Shown piece after piece: positions 27,150 through 36,008 of a stretch of 39,322 bases of DNA. The number at the start of each line of letters is the position of its first letter. The first letter of the stretch is position 1. The notes beneath the pieces were generated by a model. That model ran no database searches, had not been told where the DNA came from, and worked only from the letters and a program-made list of their open reading frames with translations. The translations under genes were made by a program, and so were the position numbers. Origin of the DNA: Polaromonas sp. (GTDB taxonomy: Bacteria > Pseudomonadota > Gammaproteobacteria > Burkholderiales > Burkholderiaceae_C). The stretch covers positions 1 to 39,322 of the forward strand of contig JAKFXR010000083.1 of NCBI GenBank assembly GCA_021731285.1. The letters run 5' to 3'.

Positions 27150-28096
27150 GGCGTACTCCTGCCGGCCGGCGCCAGCCACCTGGCACGCAACCAGTCCCAC
27201 ACCCCGATCAGGCCCTTGGGCTGGAACAGCACCACGGCCACCATGAACACACCGAACACCAGCGCATGGTGATGCCCGATGATGGGCGACAGCACCAGGG
27301 GCAGCATGTACAGGAGCACCGCACCGATGATGGCGCCGGGGTGGCGGCCACTGCCGCCAACGATCACCATGAACAGCAGCAAAAAGGAATTCTGCAGCCC
27401 GAAAATCGGCGGATTGACAGTGTTGTCGACGAAGGCATAGACCATGCCTGCGACGCCCGCCATGGCGCTGGTGATGGTGTACGCAATGATTTTGGTGCGC
27501 TCTACATTGATGCCCATGGCCTTCGCAGCTTCAGAGTCGTCGCGCACCGCCCGGCAGGCCCGCCCGAAATACGAACGGTCCATGCGCCAGAGTATCGCCA
27601 GCGTGGCAAGCATCAGCAGCACAATGACGGCCGTGTACCAGGGGCCGCTGACCCGCGTACCGAACACGTCGGGCAGGCGGTAGTTGGCCAGCCCGCCGGC
27701 CGATCCCGTCACAGATCCGCCCTCGTCAAGCACCACAATAAAAAGCTGCGCAAAAGCCAGCGTGGCAAGCGCAAGATAAAAGCCCTCCAGCCGCGTTGCA
27801 GGGATTGCCACCATCAGCGCCAGCACAATGCAGATAAGCACCGAAGCCAGGATGGCCAGGGGCAGCGGCAGGCCCACCTGGAAGATCAGGATCACGATGG
27901 CATAAGCGCCTATGCCGTAGAAGGTGAAGTGCGAGAAGGCTACCTGGCCGGCGATGCCGAAGAGGAAGTTGTAGCTCAGGGCCAGCGTGATCCAGAGCAA
28001 CACCTTGCGATAGACGTCAGTCTGGTAGGACCCCAGCGTGAAGCCGATGGCGCACAGTACGACGGCGGCCAGCACAAAACCCAGAAGCTGCTTCAT
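27146..28096 (-). CDS. livM: Branched-chain amino-acid-type ABC transporter permease (LivM)
   Basis: This 316-aa permease has about ten hydrophobic helices and the LivM signatures [40 protein letters not shown] and [20 protein letters not shown] (the cytoplasmic coupling loop). The stop overlaps livG by 4 nt and the start overlaps the livH stop by 4 nt. Confidence 0.93.
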   Translation of the reverse strand: MKQLLGFVLAAVVLCAIGFTLGSYQTDVYRKVLLWITLALSYNFLFGIAGQVAFSHFTFYGIGAYAIVILIFQVGLPLPLAILASVLICIVLALMVAIPATRLEGFYLALATLAFAQLFIVVLDEGGSVTGSAGGLANYRLPDVFGTRVSGPWYTAVIVLLMLATLAILWRMDRSYFGRACRAVRDDSEAAKAMGINVERTKIIAYTITSAMAGVAGMVYAFVDNTVNPPIFGLQNSFLLLFMVIVGGSGRHPGAIIGAVLLYMLPLVLSPIIGHHHALVFGVFMVAVVLFQPKGLIGVWDWLRARWLAPAGRSTP

Positions 28097-28977
28097 GCCC
28101 GTGCCTCCTTGGCACGCAGCAAGCCCGTTGGCCGGACCAGCAGAAAAAGTATCAGCAGCACCAGCGGCACGCCCATGGCCAGGCCAGGCGGAACGGGCGC
28201 ATAACGCACCGTCAGTTGCTCCACAAAGGCCAGGATGATGCCACCCAGCAAGGCGCCTTCGACCCGACCCACGCCGCCAATGACCAGCGCGGTAAAGCCC
28301 TGAATCGCCAGCGGCAGTCCCATCAGGTAGTGGGCAGAAACATTGGGCGCCACCAGCAGCCCGGCCAGTCCCGCAACCACGCCGCTGGCCGCGAAAGCCA
28401 GCGCGGTGACACGGCCCAGGTTGATGCCCATCAGTGCGGCGGCGCGGCGGTCGATGGCGACAGCTTCAAAGGATTTGCCGGCGAGGGTGCGTTCGAAAAA
28501 AAACCAGACGGCCGCAAACACGGACAAAGCGACAGCGATGATGAAAAAGCTCTGGTAGGAACCTGCCAGCAAGCCGAGTTCAAGCCGGCCAAAACCAAAG
28601 GCTGGTGGCATGGGCTGCGGATCGGGACCCACGGCCACTGACACGATTTCACGAAACACCACCAGCATGCCCAGCAGCGCAAGAATGGGCGCCAGCGGTG
28701 GAGCGCCACGTTCAACCAGCGGTCGCACGGTCAGGCGCTCGGTCAGCCAGCCCACCGCAAACATGCACGCCAGCGTGACGGCCATGCCTGCGGCGTAGGG
28801 CAGCCCCAACTGGGTCAGCAGCAAAAAACCGCCAAAGGCACCCAGCATGGACCATTCGCCCACCGCGAAATTGATGACGCCGGTGGGCCGCGTGATCAGC
28901 AGGTAGGACAGCGCCGCCAGACCGTAAATGCATCCGCTGGCCAGCGCACCGACCACCAGTTCCAGAAAATCGTTCAC
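28093..28977 (-). CDS. livH: Branched-chain amino-acid-type ABC transporter permease (LivH)
   Basis: This 294-aa permease has the LivH signatures GCIYGLAALSYLLITRPTGV, INFAVGEWSMLGAFGGF and the coupling-loop GKSFEAVAIDRRAAALMGIN. The start is GTG at 28977. Its stop overlaps livM (ATGA). A 121-bp gap separates it from the binding-protein gene, where a hairpin could set the usual higher expression of the latter. Confidence 0.93.
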   Translation of the reverse strand: MNDFLELVVGALASGCIYGLAALSYLLITRPTGVINFAVGEWSMLGAFGGFLLLTQLGLPYAAGMAVTLACMFAVGWLTERLTVRPLVERGAPPLAPILALLGMLVVFREIVSVAVGPDPQPMPPAFGFGRLELGLLAGSYQSFFIIAVALSVFAAVWFFFERTLAGKSFEAVAIDRRAAALMGINLGRVTALAFAASGVVAGLAGLLVAPNVSAHYLMGLPLAIQGFTALVIGGVGRVEGALLGGIILAFVEQLTVRYAPVPPGLAMGVPLVLLILFLLVRPTGLLRAKEARA

Positions 28978-29064
28978 CTGATGCCCCTATCACTGAGTGT
29001 GTTGTGCGGCTGAGGCCGCAGCACTGTGGGCAACCTGGGGCGGGCCACACATCTGCGGGGAAGA

Positions 29065-29090
29065 GCCAGGCCGCCCGGGGACGGCCCGGC
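29065..29090 (-). terminator. Attenuator-like hairpin between binding-protein and permease genes
   Basis: GCCAGGCCG (29065-29073) and CGGCCCGGC (29082-29090) form a 9-bp stem with one mismatch around an 8-nt loop, within 10 bp of the livK stop on the minus strand. It has no T-run, so it more likely stabilises or partially terminates the transcript. Confidence 0.5.
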
Positions 29091-29098
29091 AACCAACC

Positions 29099-30262
29099 CT
29101 ATTTGGATCCGACGTGGACGACCTTGCCCTGCTTGTCGCCTTCATAGACGCGTACCACCATGCCGTTGGTGTCGAAGCCGGTGCGCTTGCCATCGGCAAA
29201 ACCATAGGCGGAATCGGCGCTTCCCATGACGCCCTTGTAGCTTTTGGTGGCCTGCATGGTGGCGCGGATTTTTTCCTTGTCGGTGCTGCCGGCGCGGGTG
29301 ATGGCGTCAGCCACCATCATCATGCCGTCGTAGCCGTAACCAATCAGGTTGTAGGGCTCGACACCGGTGTCTTTTTTGTAGGCTTCGACAAAACGCATCG
29401 TGGCCGGCTTGGCAGGATCAAACGCATCCACAAAAACGATGCCGTCAATCAGCCCCTTGGCAGCGGTCATGTAGACCGGCACCGACATGTTGTAATTGGC
29501 GAGCACCGGCGTCTTCAGGCCGAGCTGGCGGTAAGAGCGCAGGATCAGCAGGTTGGGGCCGGTCGTGATGCCCGTCATGAACATGGCATCGGGATTGGCC
29601 GCGCGAACTTTCTGCATCTGTGGATCGGCGGTGGTCGCCCCTCCAGGCACGATTTCCTCGGCCACGATTTCGATGCCGGCTTTTTCCAGGCCAGCCTTGA
29701 AGAACCGGGTCGTCAACTGTCCAAGGTCGGAGTTTTCGCCGACGATGGCCACACGCTTGTAGTTTTTGTTCTTCGCATAGGACAGCAGGGTGGCGATCTG
29801 GGTGGAGCCCAGCGGTCCGGTTTGCCAGAAGTTGGGGTTGTCGACCTGGGTGGTCAGGGTGTCGCCGCTGTTGGACGGCGTCATGTGCGGCGTCTTGCTT
29901 TCCTTGGTGACCGACTGGGCCTGCTGGGTGGCTGGCGTCAGCGACACCGATAGCAGGAACACTGCACCGGCATCAACCAGCTTACGGGCAACAGTCGCCG
30001 ACACGTCCGGCTTGGCCTGGTCGTCTTCGACCAGCAACTCGACTTGCCGGCCAAGAATGCCGCCTTTGGCATTGAGTTCCTTGACTGCAAAGCTCACGCC
30101 CGCGGCCACCGGTTCGGCATAGGCCTTGGCCACACCTACCTTGTCAGTGATCATGCCGATCTTGATGGTGTTTTGCGCAAGGGCCGGCATGGCCATCATG
30201 GCTGTACCCACCGCGGCAGCGGCAAGGACGGAACGGGTAAAAGTGAAAATGCTTCGTTTCAT
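29099..30262 (-). CDS. Branched-chain amino-acid-type ABC transporter substrate-binding protein (LivK-like)
   Basis: This 387-aa periplasmic protein has a signal peptide (MKRSIFTFTRSVLAAAAVGT, cleavage near ALA-Q) and the Peripla_BP_6 fold: IKIGMITDKVGVAKAYAEPV, VELLVEDDQAKPDVSATVAR and NKNYKRVAIVGENSDLGQLT. The ATG at 30262 follows AGGAG. Relatives of this family bind aromatic acids as well as amino acids, and the surrounding catabolic genes favour an aromatic ligand. The name LivK denotes the family, not amino-acid uptake. Confidence 0.92.
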   Translation of the reverse strand: MKRSIFTFTRSVLAAAAVGTAMMAMPALAQNTIKIGMITDKVGVAKAYAEPVAAGVSFAVKELNAKGGILGRQVELLVEDDQAKPDVSATVARKLVDAGAVFLLSVSLTPATQQAQSVTKESKTPHMTPSNSGDTLTTQVDNPNFWQTGPLGSTQIATLLSYAKNKNYKRVAIVGENSDLGQLTTRFFKAGLEKAGIEIVAEEIVPGGATTADPQMQKVRAANPDAMFMTGITTGPNLLILRSYRQLGLKTPVLANYNMSVPVYMTAAKGLIDGIVFVDAFDPAKPATMRFVEAYKKDTGVEPYNLIGYGYDGMMMVADAITRAGSTDKEKIRATMQATKSYKGVMGSADSAYGFADGKRTGFDTNGMVVRVYEGDKQGKVVHVGSK

Positions 30263-30328
30263 GGTTTGTCTCCTGTGAACTGTAAAAATTCCCAAAAAGT
30301 CATCGCGGGGTCGTCAAAAAACTCGGGG

Positions 30329-30892
30329 TCATGCGGGCGAAAGTGCAACGCGGCCTATCCATGCCTGCAAGGCCACCATCTGCTCGCCCAGCAGCTTGCG
30401 TGTGGCGGCATCGGTCAGCTCGCCCTTGTCATCAAAGCGGTTCTGGCACATGCCCATGAAAATCTCCGGCTTGTGCATCACCATGGCCTCCAGGCCACCC
30501 AGAATCTTGCGCAGCTCGTACTGGTTGCGTGCGCCACCGACCGGGCCCTGCGTCGCAGACAGCAGGGCCACCGGCTTGTCCTTGAAAGGCTGCGGGGTAG
30601 TGCGCGAGAGCCAGTCGATGGCGTTCTTGAGAACACCGGTGACCGAGTAGTTGTATTCGGGGCTGGCGATGAGCAGCGCGTCCGCGCCCGCTACTTGCGC
30701 GCGCAGCCGCTCAACTGCTGCCCGCGTTGCCTCTGACTGGTCATCCTGGTTGTAAAGGGGAATGGCCGAGTAGTCGGCAATCTCCAGCGTCATGCCTTCT
30801 GGCATGAGCTGCGCGGCGGCTTTCAATGCCAAGTGGTTGTAGGACCTGGCACGCAGGCTGCCGGAAATTCCAAGAATCTTGAATGTTTTCAT
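30329..30892 (-). CDS. NADPH-dependent FMN reductase family protein
   Basis: This 187-aa flavodoxin-fold protein has the FMN phosphate loop GISGSLRARSYNHLAL (8-23) and the signature SPEYNYSVTGVLKNAIDWLS. It would reduce FMN or quinones with NADPH; quinone reduction could protect against hydroquinone/gentisate redox cycling (inference). It lies 27 bp after the FAH-family gene and 66 bp before the binding-protein gene in the same operon. Confidence 0.9.
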   Translation of the reverse strand: MKTFKILGISGSLRARSYNHLALKAAAQLMPEGMTLEIADYSAIPLYNQDDQSEATRAAVERLRAQVAGADALLIASPEYNYSVTGVLKNAIDWLSRTTPQPFKDKPVALLSATQGPVGGARNQYELRKILGGLEAMVMHKPEIFMGMCQNRFDDKGELTDAATRKLLGEQMVALQAWIGRVALSPA

Positions 30893-30919
30893 TGCTGGGG
30901 GAGTGGGTTGAAAAACAGA

Positions 30920-31783
30920 TTAGGCATAGTGCGCCGCCACGCGAATAGAGAATTGCCCTATGGACTCAACGCCTGCTTCGATCAGGTCACCGGGCTTGAC
31001 CGGACCCACCCCTTCGGGCGTACCGGACATGATGATGTCGCCCGGCATCAGCGTATAAAACGCCGACGTGAATTCGATCAGCCGGGCAATGTCGTACACC
31101 AGGTAGCTCGTGTTGGACTTCTGCCGGGATTCGCCGTTGACGCTGAGCCAGAGGTCCAGCTTGTCGGGATTGGGCACCTCGTCAGCGGTGACCAGCCAGG
31201 GGCCGGCGACCGAATAGGAGTCGATGGATTTGCGAAAACACTGGAACTCCGGTCCGCGCAGGGTCATGTCCAGCGTGACGCAATAGCCCGCCACATGACT
31301 CATCGCGTCGGCCGCCTTGATCTGGTTGCCCTGCTTGCCGATGACCACACCCAGTTCGACTTCATGGTCGTTGCGACGGTCCGGGAAGCGCAGCACGATC
31401 TCCTCGCTGCAACCGATCAGCGAACTGCCGGCTTTGAGGAACATGCCCCAGTCGCCTATCGAGGTGATGGTGCGGCCGTGTCCGATGCCGGCGTCTGCCT
31501 TGCTCTCTTCGACGTGCGCCTTGTAGTTGATGGGCGCACCGATGATCTTGCCCGGGTTGGCGACCGGTGACTCAAACCTCACATCCGCGAAGGCATGGCT
31601 CACACCTTTTTCCGCCTCGGCTTCCATCGCAGCGCGCAGTTGCGGCAGGGCTTCGATCAGCAGGTCTTTCTGGGGCAACGGGTAATGCTGCGCGGGAATC
31701 AACCCAAGCACCGGCGTGATGTCGATCACCCGGTCCTGCCGCACCAGTCCCAGCCTGCCGCCGTTGAATCTGCAGATTTTCAT
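30920..31783 (-). CDS. Fumarylacetoacetate hydrolase family protein
   Basis: This 287-aa enzyme has the FAH catalytic core: GKIIGAPINYKAHVEESKAD, the acidic metal ligands in NDHEVELGVVIGKQG, LDMTLRGPEFQCFRKSIDSY and the C-terminal MSGTPEGVGPVKPGDLIEAG. Directly coupled (ATGA overlap) to a gentisate dioxygenase-like gene, it most likely hydrolyses maleylpyruvate or fumarylpyruvate. No maleylpyruvate isomerase is in the window, so direct maleylpyruvate hydrolysis is possible. The start follows GGGGAG. Confidence 0.9.
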   Translation of the reverse strand: MKICRFNGGRLGLVRQDRVIDITPVLGLIPAQHYPLPQKDLLIEALPQLRAAMEAEAEKGVSHAFADVRFESPVANPGKIIGAPINYKAHVEESKADAGIGHGRTITSIGDWGMFLKAGSSLIGCSEEIVLRFPDRRNDHEVELGVVIGKQGNQIKAADAMSHVAGYCVTLDMTLRGPEFQCFRKSIDSYSVAGPWLVTADEVPNPDKLDLWLSVNGESRQKSNTSYLVYDIARLIEFTSAFYTLMPGDIIMSGTPEGVGPVKPGDLIEAGVESIGQFSIRVAAHYA

Positions 31784-32835
31784 GCCGGCTCCCCGCATTC
31801 TTCGCGCAGGTAGCCCATACCGGCAAGCAGCTCGCGGTCACTCATGAAAAAAATCCTGGCCTGCTCAGTGCTGGCCATGTGCTGCGCCCATTGCCAGTGC
31901 GGCACAGTGAACACGTCGTTGCGGCGCCAGGCGATGGTCTTGTCCCCAATCACCGAACTGCCCTCGCCTTCGGCCACGACACAGATGGCGCTGGCTGTGC
32001 TGCGCCGGTTGTGGCTCCTGCGCCCCTTGTCAAGGCCCATCAGGTAGCAGTCCAGCGTGGGAAGCACCGGGCCCTGGCCGGTGGCATCGGCATAACGCAG
32101 CAGGCGGCTGCCGTCTTGCCTGGCCGGCGCGGCCTCAAGTGCCGCCGCTGCGCGCTGCGCACCGTAGCGAAAGCGGCTCGGCCTGAAGCCACCCGCGTTC
32201 GCAGCGGAGGGAATGCAGGCATCCGGCAGCAGCGTGGCACCGTCGTGAGGCGCCACCGCCGCCCGCAGGGCCGGTGGTTCAACCGCGGTCAGTCCGGGCG
32301 CAGCCATCTCGAAGAACATGCTGTCAAAGTGATGTGACAAAGGCAGGTCCAGGCCGTCGAACCACACCATGCGGTCCGCGCCGGGATGGGTGTGTTCGTG
32401 CCAGGTCCAGGAGGGCGTCAGCACCAGGTCACCTTCGTTCATGGCGCATTGCTCGTCGTTGACGGTGGTCACAGCGCCCTGGCCCTGCATGACAAATCGC
32501 AGGGCTGCGAGGGTGTGCCTGTGCGCGTGGGCGACCTCGCCGGGCAACAGGGTTTGAAGACCACCCGACAGATTGCGCAGGGTGGCAACAGACTGGCAGG
32601 CCTGCGGGTGCGTGAACAGCAGCACCCTGCGTTCGGCGTCGGCCATGGACACTTCCTTCACGGCGCGCTGGACCAGCGGCTCCATCGTGGCCCATGACCA
32701 CAGGTGAGCCGGCGTCGGGCTTTGCGGCTGGCGTGTGGTGATGCGGTGGTACCTGTCCCACAGAGGCTGGGATTGCACTTTGCTCAGCGAAGCGATGAAA
32801 TCGGCATAGGGCGCCGACGCGACTGCTTGATTCAT
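31780..32835 (-). CDS. Gentisate 1,2-dioxygenase-like bicupin
   Basis: This 351-aa protein has two cupin domains. The first has GEVAHAHRHTLAALRFVMQG with clustered His iron ligands, followed by EGDLVLTPSWTWHEH. The second carries ICVVAEGEGSSVIGDKT and WRRNDVFTVPHWQWAQH. Length and motifs fit gentisate 1,2-dioxygenase (340-390 aa), which opens gentisate to maleylpyruvate. 1-hydroxy-2-naphthoate and salicylate dioxygenases are close relatives. It is first in the operon, with GGAGA 6 nt before the ATG at 32835, and divergent from the LysR gene. Confidence 0.85.
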   Translation of the reverse strand: MNQAVASAPYADFIASLSKVQSQPLWDRYHRITTRQPQSPTPAHLWSWATMEPLVQRAVKEVSMADAERRVLLFTHPQACQSVATLRNLSGGLQTLLPGEVAHAHRHTLAALRFVMQGQGAVTTVNDEQCAMNEGDLVLTPSWTWHEHTHPGADRMVWFDGLDLPLSHHFDSMFFEMAAPGLTAVEPPALRAAVAPHDGATLLPDACIPSAANAGGFRPSRFRYGAQRAAAALEAAPARQDGSRLLRYADATGQGPVLPTLDCYLMGLDKGRRSHNRRSTASAICVVAEGEGSSVIGDKTIAWRRNDVFTVPHWQWAQHMASTEQARIFFMSDRELLAGMGYLREECGEPA

Positions 32836-33011
32836 TTGTCTCCACGTAATGACGGGCACGCGGGGCACTGTGCCGTGCCTTTTGCTGCCTCAGTCTAGTG
32901 GGAGCTCATATAAATCCCTAATCAAACTATTTATCAATAAAATCATTTCGATTGATATCAAAAAAATCACAGGTTAACCCTTAAGGGCTTACCTCAGGAC
33001 CCGGAGAGAAA
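32836..33011. promoter_or_regulatory. Divergent control region: gentisate operon / LysR gene
   Basis: This AT-rich gap holds several palindromes. ATAAAT (32910-32915) and ATTTAT (32929-32934) form an inverted repeat with 13-bp spacing, of LysR-site form. TTGATATCAA (32952-32961) is a perfect 10-bp palindrome. A 24-bp near-palindrome (32971-32994, centred on CCCTTAAGGG) lies just before the LysR gene. They are candidates for inducer-dependent LysR binding; none is proved. Confidence 0.55.
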
Positions 33012-33929
33012 ATGGATTTGCTCGACTTCGACATGAATCTGCTGCTGACTTTTGATGCGATTTACCGTCACCAGAACCTGTCTGCCGCAGCGGTGGAGCT
33101 GGGCCTGACCCAACCCGCCGTGAGTGCCGCGCTCAAGCGGCTGCGTGAGCGTTTCAACAACCCGCTGTTTGTGCGCACATCCCACGGGATGCGACCCACT
33201 CCGTATGCGGACAGCATGTCCGTCAAGATCACGCGCGCACTGGACATCGTGCGCGAGGTCGATCAGCCTGCGGACTTTTCGCCGCAAACCACAACGGTCA
33301 ATTTCCGTGTCTACATCAACGACATCGGCATGCTGCTGATGATGCCGCAGGTTCTGACCCACCTCAGCAAGCACGCGCCGGGCGCCCACCTCACCATTCT
33401 TGACCTGCGTCCTGACGAGGTGGTTGATGCGCTGGACGAAGGCTCCATCGACGTGGCCGTCGGCTACTTTCTGGGCATGCCCAACTGGGCGCACCAGCAG
33501 GTGGTTCGCAACACATCGTATGTGTGCGCGGTGCGCGGCGACCACCCGGTCATCAGGAACAGCCTGTCGCTGGACCAATTCGTCAATGCCAGGCACGGCA
33601 TGTACTGGACCACCGGCTCGCCGCACAGCGCGGTGGAAGAGGCCCTGGCACGGCTGGATCTGTCACGCGACGTGATCCTGCGGTTGCCCCGCTTTTCTGC
33701 CCTCCCGTTTTTCATTGCGCAGTCGGACCTGATCATGACCATTCCGGAAGACCTGGGCGCAGGCTTCAGCAAGCTGCTGGACATCAAGCTGTTCAAACCG
33801 CCGCTGAAGTTGCCCAACTTTGAAATACGCCAGTACTGGCACGAGCGGCACCACGCCGACCCGGCCAACAAGTGGCTGCGCAACGTGATCAAGAAAGAGA
33901 CCGCCGACATGGTGTTGCTGCGCCCATAA
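33012..33929 (+). CDS. LysR-family transcriptional regulator
   Basis: This 305-aa regulator has an N-terminal HTH (LLLTFDAIYRHQNLSAAAVE then LGLTQPAVSAALKRLRERF) and a substrate-binding domain resembling PBP2 of NodD/NahR-type (VNFRVYINDIGMLLMMPQVL, VVDALDEGSIDVAVGYFLG). NahR-type regulators respond to aromatic acids such as salicylate, which would suit a gentisate operon (inference). GGAGAG lies 6 nt before the ATG. It is divergent from the gentisate operon and is followed by the terminator of the convergent CoA-transferase operon. Confidence 0.93.
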   Translation: MDLLDFDMNLLLTFDAIYRHQNLSAAAVELGLTQPAVSAALKRLRERFNNPLFVRTSHGMRPTPYADSMSVKITRALDIVREVDQPADFSPQTTTVNFRVYINDIGMLLMMPQVLTHLSKHAPGAHLTILDLRPDEVVDALDEGSIDVAVGYFLGMPNWAHQQVVRNTSYVCAVRGDHPVIRNSLSLDQFVNARHGMYWTTGSPHSAVEEALARLDLSRDVILRLPRFSALPFFIAQSDLIMTIPEDLGAGFSKLLDIKLFKPPLKLPNFEIRQYWHERHHADPANKWLRNVIKKETADMVLLRP

Positions 33930-33960
33930 AAAAAGGCACCCGCGTCGCCGCCGGTGCCCT
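33928..33960 (-). terminator. Intrinsic terminator of the CoA-transferase operon
   Basis: On the minus strand a GGGCACC/GGGTGCC-type stem (GGTGCC at 33953-33958 and GGCACC at 33935-33940) is followed by a run of seven T. It lies 18 bp after the scoB stop (33978) and overlaps the last codon and stop of the LysR gene. Confidence 0.85.
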
Positions 33961-33977
33961 TGCTGGGGACGAAAAAA

Positions 33978-34616
33978 CTAGTGCAGTTTCACGCCCGTCT
34001 TGGCCTGCAGCATCTCCATGGTCACGCCAGGCGCCAACTCAACCACCTTCAGCCCCTCGGGCGTCACGTCCATCACGGCCAGATCGGTGATGATGCGGTC
34101 CACCACAGCAACGCCTGTCAGTGGCAGGGTGCACTGCGGAAGGATTTTCAGGTCTTCAGTGCCGTCTTTTTTCTTCGCGACATGCTCCATCAAAACAATC
34201 ACGCGCTTGACGCCAGCGACCAGATCCATCGCGCCGCCCATGCCTTTGATCATCTTGCCCGGGATCATCCAGTTGGCCAGATCGCCCTTTTCACTGACCT
34301 GCATGGCGCCCAGAATGCTCAGGTTGATCTTGCCGCCGCGGATCATGGCAAAGCTGTCGTGACTGCCAAAAATCGACGAACCCTTGATGGTGGTGACGGT
34401 CTGCTTGCCGGCGTTGATCAGGTCGGCGTCAACCTCATCTTCCGTGGGGAAGGGACCTATGCCCATCATGCCGTTTTCACTTTGCAGCCAGACTTCCTTG
34501 TCAGCCGGCACAAAGTTGGCGACCAGCGTCGGAATGCCGATGCCGAGGTTGACGTAAAAGCCGTCTTCGAGCTCGTGCGCGGCGCGCGCAGCCATTTGGT
34601 CTTGACTCCAGGGCAT
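33978..34616 (-). CDS. 3-oxoacid CoA-transferase, subunit B
   Basis: This 212-aa subunit carries the catalytic glutamate in [12 protein letters not shown] (E47), typical of SCOT/PcaJ-type B subunits, and [16 protein letters not shown] near the start. Together with the A subunit it moves CoA from succinyl-CoA (or another donor) onto a 3-oxoacid. Acetoacetate (ScoB/AtoA) and 3-oxoadipate (PcaJ) are the alternatives, and the aromatic context favours the latter weakly. The ATG at 34616 lies 1 bp after the A-subunit stop; a longer open frame through the A gene is a shadow. Confidence 0.9.
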   Translation of the reverse strand: MPWSQDQMAARAAHELEDGFYVNLGIGIPTLVANFVPADKEVWLQSENGMMGIGPFPTEDEVDADLINAGKQTVTTIKGSSIFGSHDSFAMIRGGKINLSILGAMQVSEKGDLANWMIPGKMIKGMGGAMDLVAGVKRVIVLMEHVAKKKDGTEDLKILPQCTLPLTGVAVVDRIITDLAVMDVTPEGLKVVELAPGVTMEMLQAKTGVKLH

Positions 34617-34617
34617 A

Positions 34618-35325
34618 TCAGACTCCTGCTTTCTCGGTGATGGTGCGCTTTTCGATGCGCTTTTCAGGCTTGGCATTGAGCACGATGCGGTGCACATAGA
34701 TGCCCGGCAAATGAATGTCGTCAGGGGCGAGCTCGCCAACCTCGACGATCTTCTCGACCTCAACGATGCAGATCTTTCCGGCCATGGCGGCGGCGGGGTT
34801 GAAGTTGCGGGCGGTGAGGTTAAAGCGCAGGTTGCCGGACTTGTCAGCCACCGCGGCCTTGACCAGGGAAACGTCAGGCACCAGCGAACGCTCCATGACA
34901 TAGGTCTCGCCATCGAACTCGCGCAGGTCCTTGCCATCGGCAACGATGGTGCCGACACCGGTCTTGGTGAAGAATGCCGGTATGCCAGCACCACCGGCGC
35001 GCAACTTCTCGGCCAGCGTGCCCTGGGGCGTGAACTCCAGCTCCAGTTCGCCGGCCAGGTACTGGCGCTCGAACTCCTTGTTCTCGCCCACGTAGCTGGA
35101 AATCATTTTCTTGATCTGGCGTGTCTGCAGCAGCTTGCCCAGACCGAAGTCATCGACACCGGCGTTGTTGGATATGGCGGTGAGGTTCTTGACGCCGCTG
35201 TCCTTGAGCGCTTCGATCAGCGCCTCGGGAATGCCACACAGACCAAAGCCGCCGACAGCCATCAACTGGCCGTCCTTGACGATGCCTTTGAGGGCCTCGG
35301 CTGCGGAGGGAAAAATTTTATTCAC
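34618..35325 (-). CDS. 3-oxoacid CoA-transferase, subunit A
   Basis: This 235-aa subunit has the CoA-binding glycine motif [16 protein letters not shown] (25-40), [16 protein letters not shown] and [20 protein letters not shown]. The start is GTG at 35325 with GGAG 6 nt before it. It is coupled to the B subunit. The pair is divergent from a PAS-LuxR regulator gene, a probable local controller. The acceptor is either acetoacetate or 3-oxoadipate. Confidence 0.9.
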   Translation of the reverse strand: MNKIFPSAAEALKGIVKDGQLMAVGGFGLCGIPEALIEALKDSGVKNLTAISNNAGVDDFGLGKLLQTRQIKKMISSYVGENKEFERQYLAGELELEFTPQGTLAEKLRAGGAGIPAFFTKTGVGTIVADGKDLREFDGETYVMERSLVPDVSLVKAAVADKSGNLRFNLTARNFNPAAAMAGKICIVEVEKIVEVGELAPDDIHLPGIYVHRIVLNAKPEKRIEKRTITEKAGV

Positions 35326-35431
35326 ACCAATCTCCTCGAATGCGTCAACACAAACTGAAAAGCATTACGATACTACTTATAAATATACGTAGTTATCCCT
35401 AAAGTCTAACCCTCGTCCTGAACTGGATGAA
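35326..35431. promoter_or_regulatory. Divergent control region with an inverted repeat
   Basis: ACTAC (35372-35376) and GTAGT (35389-35393) form an inverted repeat over a 12-bp AT-rich spacer, between the CoA-transferase gene and the PAS-LuxR gene. It is a plausible LuxR-type regulator site; support is only positional. Confidence 0.4.
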
Positions 35432-36004
35432 GTGACGAAAAATTCCCCCATGGACATCGATTACCGCCTGGCATTTGACATGGCGCCCGTCGGTCTGGTG
35501 CTGTCACGCAACCGGGCCATTGTGGACTGCAACCAGCATGTGTGCGACATGTTTGGAGCATCGCGCGAGCAATTGATGGGTCAGTCCTTCCTTATCCTGT
35601 ACCCCAGTGCCGACGAATACGAGCGCATAGGCGCACGCATGCTGCCCATCCTCAATGCCAAGGGGCATTACGCCGACGACCGCATCATGAAGCGGGTCGA
35701 TGGCCGCCTGAAGGGCGAAACCTTCTGGTGCCACGTGACGGGCCGCGCGCTCAACCGCGCCGCCCCGCACGAGTCCGGCATCTGGACGTTTGAAGACCTC
35801 AGCTCGCGCCGCCCGGTCAAGGCCGAACTGACAGCGCGCGAGCGCGAGGTGGCAGCGCATTTGCTGGACGGCCTGACCTCCAAGGAAATAGGCCGGGCGC
35901 TGGTCATCAGCCACCGTACCGTGGAAATTTACCGCGCCCGCCTGATGCGCAAGTACAAAGCCTCCACCACCGCGGACCTGGTGCACAAGCTGATGGAGGG
36001 CTGA
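35432..36004 (+). CDS. PAS-LuxR transcriptional regulator
   Basis: This 190-aa protein has an N-terminal PAS domain (DIDYRLAFDMAPVGLVLSRN, RAIVDCNQHVCDMFGASREQ) and a C-terminal LuxR helix-turn-helix (LTAREREVAAHLLDGLTSKE then ALVISHRTVEIYRARLMRK). The PAS part probably senses a ligand or redox state. The start is uncertain: GTG at 35432 has a weak GGA-like site, and ATG at 35450, which gives MDIDYRL, has none. Divergent placement from the CoA-transferase genes suggests it controls them. Confidence 0.88.
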   Translation: MTKNSPMDIDYRLAFDMAPVGLVLSRNRAIVDCNQHVCDMFGASREQLMGQSFLILYPSADEYERIGARMLPILNAKGHYADDRIMKRVDGRLKGETFWCHVTGRALNRAAPHESGIWTFEDLSSRRPVKAELTAREREVAAHLLDGLTSKEIGRALVISHRTVEIYRARLMRKYKASTTADLVHKLMEG

Positions 36005-36008
36005 GTCC

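Noticed and set aside
33978-34994. Longer frame joining CoA-transferase B with upstream sequence
   Set aside because: The upstream part is the A-subunit gene read in the wrong frame; the real B start is ATG at 34616.
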